A model generated the notes under the pieces. It ran no database searches, was not told the DNA's origin, and saw nothing but the letters and a program-made list of their open reading frames with translations. Position numbers and translations under genes: made by a program. Below, one piece after another: positions 63,056 through 64,000 of a DNA stretch of 64,000 nt. The first letter of the stretch is position 1; the number at the start of each line of letters is the position of its first letter. This DNA comes from Opitutaceae bacterium. Its GTDB lineage: Bacteria; Verrucomicrobiota; Verrucomicrobiia; Opitutales; Opitutaceae. The DNA is taken from contig JANQSC010000054.1 in assembly GCA_028284235.1 (NCBI GenBank), positions 248,001-312,000 of the forward strand, read 5' to 3'.

Positions 63056-64000
63056 ATGTTATCCAGTGTTTCCTTTATTCGACGATGGTTGCGCGGGAGG
63101 TGCATTCGCCCGCTTCGGGCGCTTTGGGTTTTAGCTGCACTTGCTGGCAGCTGTTGTCTTGCTAATTCCGATACACGAATTCTAAACTTTTCGATAAAAG
63201 AGGGCAGGGCCATGCGGACTCTCAAAGCGGCGGCGCGGCAAGGCAATGCGGAGATCCTTTACGACGCCCGGGCGGTCAAAGGGCAGCGCACGCGCGAGGT
63301 AGTGGGCAGGTTCACGGTCGAAGAGGCGCTGGGCTGGATGCTGGCGGGCACGGACCTCGTAGCGATTTCCATTGGCGAGGGAGCCACTTACGCAATCAAG
63401 AAGTCGTCCGACATTGAGGGGGCGAATGGACCGGCAGCGATTCGAAGCGGCCTGCCGGAACCCGGACTCGGCGATGCTCGATCGTCGATGCGCCCGCCCG
63501 CGGATAACGGTCACGGTTTGGCCGGCGTGTTGAAACGGCTTGTATCCATCGCGTTCGCGCGCGCCGGGCCTGAAGACGACGGGCAAGAGTTTTCAGGAAG
63601 AGTGTACGAGCTATCGCCCTTTGTCGTCGACTCGTCGAACGACGCGGGGTACCGCGCTTCGAGCACGCTTGCAGGGACGCGTTTGCGGACGAATTTGCGA
63701 GACGTCGGCGCGGCGGTGACGGTCGTTGCCAAGACCTATCTCGAGGACGTGGCGGCTGTGGATAACGAGACTTTGTTGTCGTACACTACTAACACGGAAG
63801 TCGGCGGCCCGTACGACAATTACGCGGGCGTGGGTGTCGACACCCGCGTGAGCGAACGCGGTAATTTTATCGATCCGAATCAGATCAACCGCGTTCGTGG
63901 CCTCGACGCGGCGGACAACTCTCGAAACTACTTTCTGACCGAGATTCCCTGGGATGGCTACAACGTGGACCGCATTGACATCCAGCGCGGGCCCAACGCG
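63056..64000 (+). CDS. TonB-dependent receptor with N-terminal STN signalling domain (partial, runs off right edge)
   Basis: The ATG at 63056 opens a frame with no stop to base 64000 (315 codons). Signal peptide after a basic n-region (RALWVLAALAGSCCLA, then NSDT). Residues about 41-100 form an STN secretin/TonB short N-terminal domain (RILNFSIKEGRAMRTLKAAA, then VVGRFTVEEALGWMLAGTDL), used to contact a FecR-type protein. A linker leads to the box YELSPFVVDSSNDAGYRASS and the plug (VGAAVTVVAKTYLEDVAA, then VDRIDIQRGPNA). The same box occurs in the receptor at 2223. The barrel lies outside the window. Confidence 0.92.
   Translation, partial: MLSSVSFIRRWLRGRCIRPLRALWVLAALAGSCCLANSDTRILNFSIKEGRAMRTLKAAARQGNAEILYDARAVKGQRTREVVGRFTVEEALGWMLAGTDLVAISIGEGATYAIKKSSDIEGANGPAAIRSGLPEPGLGDARSSMRPPADNGHGLAGVLKRLVSIAFARAGPEDDGQEFSGRVYELSPFVVDSSNDAGYRASSTLAGTRLRTNLRDVGAAVTVVAKTYLEDVAAVDNETLLSYTTNTEVGGPYDNYAGVGVDTRVSERGNFIDPNQINRVRGLDAADNSRNYFLTEIPWDGYNVDRIDIQRGPNA

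Overview
The window looks like a chromosomal segment of a marine, polysaccharide-degrading member of Verrucomicrobiota, probably class Opitutia (Puniceicoccales or Pelagicoccus-like). This is inferred from protein style, not from a marker search. The clues are TonB receptors carrying a YELSPF-x-VD box just after the signal peptide, five sulfatases, a GH109-type protein, an ECF sigma/FecR/STN-TonB trio, paired Nramp-related transporters inside a sugar locus, weak Shine-Dalgarno sites and interspersed long inverted repeats. Two genes run off the edges: a LacI-family regulator at the left (minus strand) and an STN-domain TonB receptor at the right (plus strand).

Region 1 (1-33,600) is a glycan-utilisation locus. 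A divergent LacI regulator (721-<1) faces a DapA-like aldolase (894), followed by a TonB receptor (2,223) and a strong terminator. An apparent operon follows: sulfatase, enolase-superfamily dehydratase, Nramp-like transporter, second sulfatase (5,958-11,815). Next come a GH109-like protein, a lipoprotein, two more sulfatases, two SDR dehydrogenases and a sodium:solute symporter (12,272-21,004). A convergent IlvD/Edd dehydratase, a tandem pair of unassigned hydrolase-like proteins, a second Nramp-like transporter and a minus-strand set (UxaA-family protein, aldo/keto reductase, large FG-GAP/ASPIC protein) complete it. Taken together these could import a sulfated glycan fragment, remove sulfate and GalNAc-type groups, oxidise the released sugars and split the 2-keto-3-deoxy acids. 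Three copies of an ACAAC-GA-GTTGT-type palindrome lie upstream of the aldolase, the TonB receptor and the GH109-like gene and may be the operator of the LacI protein.

Region 2 (33,800-58,600) is mostly housekeeping: tmRNA (ssrA), MscS channel, malate dehydrogenase, DAHP synthase with a terminator/upstream-ORF leader, YgfZ, HU-like protein, galactokinase, prepilin peptidase, shikimate dehydrogenase, SirB1-like protein, receiver protein, TVP38-like membrane protein, exonuclease VII large subunit, ACT protein, glycine-zipper lipoprotein, YyaL-type thioredoxin protein, GH20-like enzyme, HAD hydrolase, pseudouridine synthase, a DUF4097 solenoid, an Rsm22-like methyltransferase and an MsbA-type ABC exporter.

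Region 3 (58,600-64,000) returns to surface glycan sensing: a sulfatase with a C-terminal repeat domain is divergent from an ECF sigma factor, which is translationally coupled to a FecR-type anti-sigma factor. A TonB receptor with an N-terminal STN signalling domain follows. Intergenic regions carry at least five families of long inverted repeats; two families occur twice and a third also has a degenerate half copy inside a sulfatase gene.
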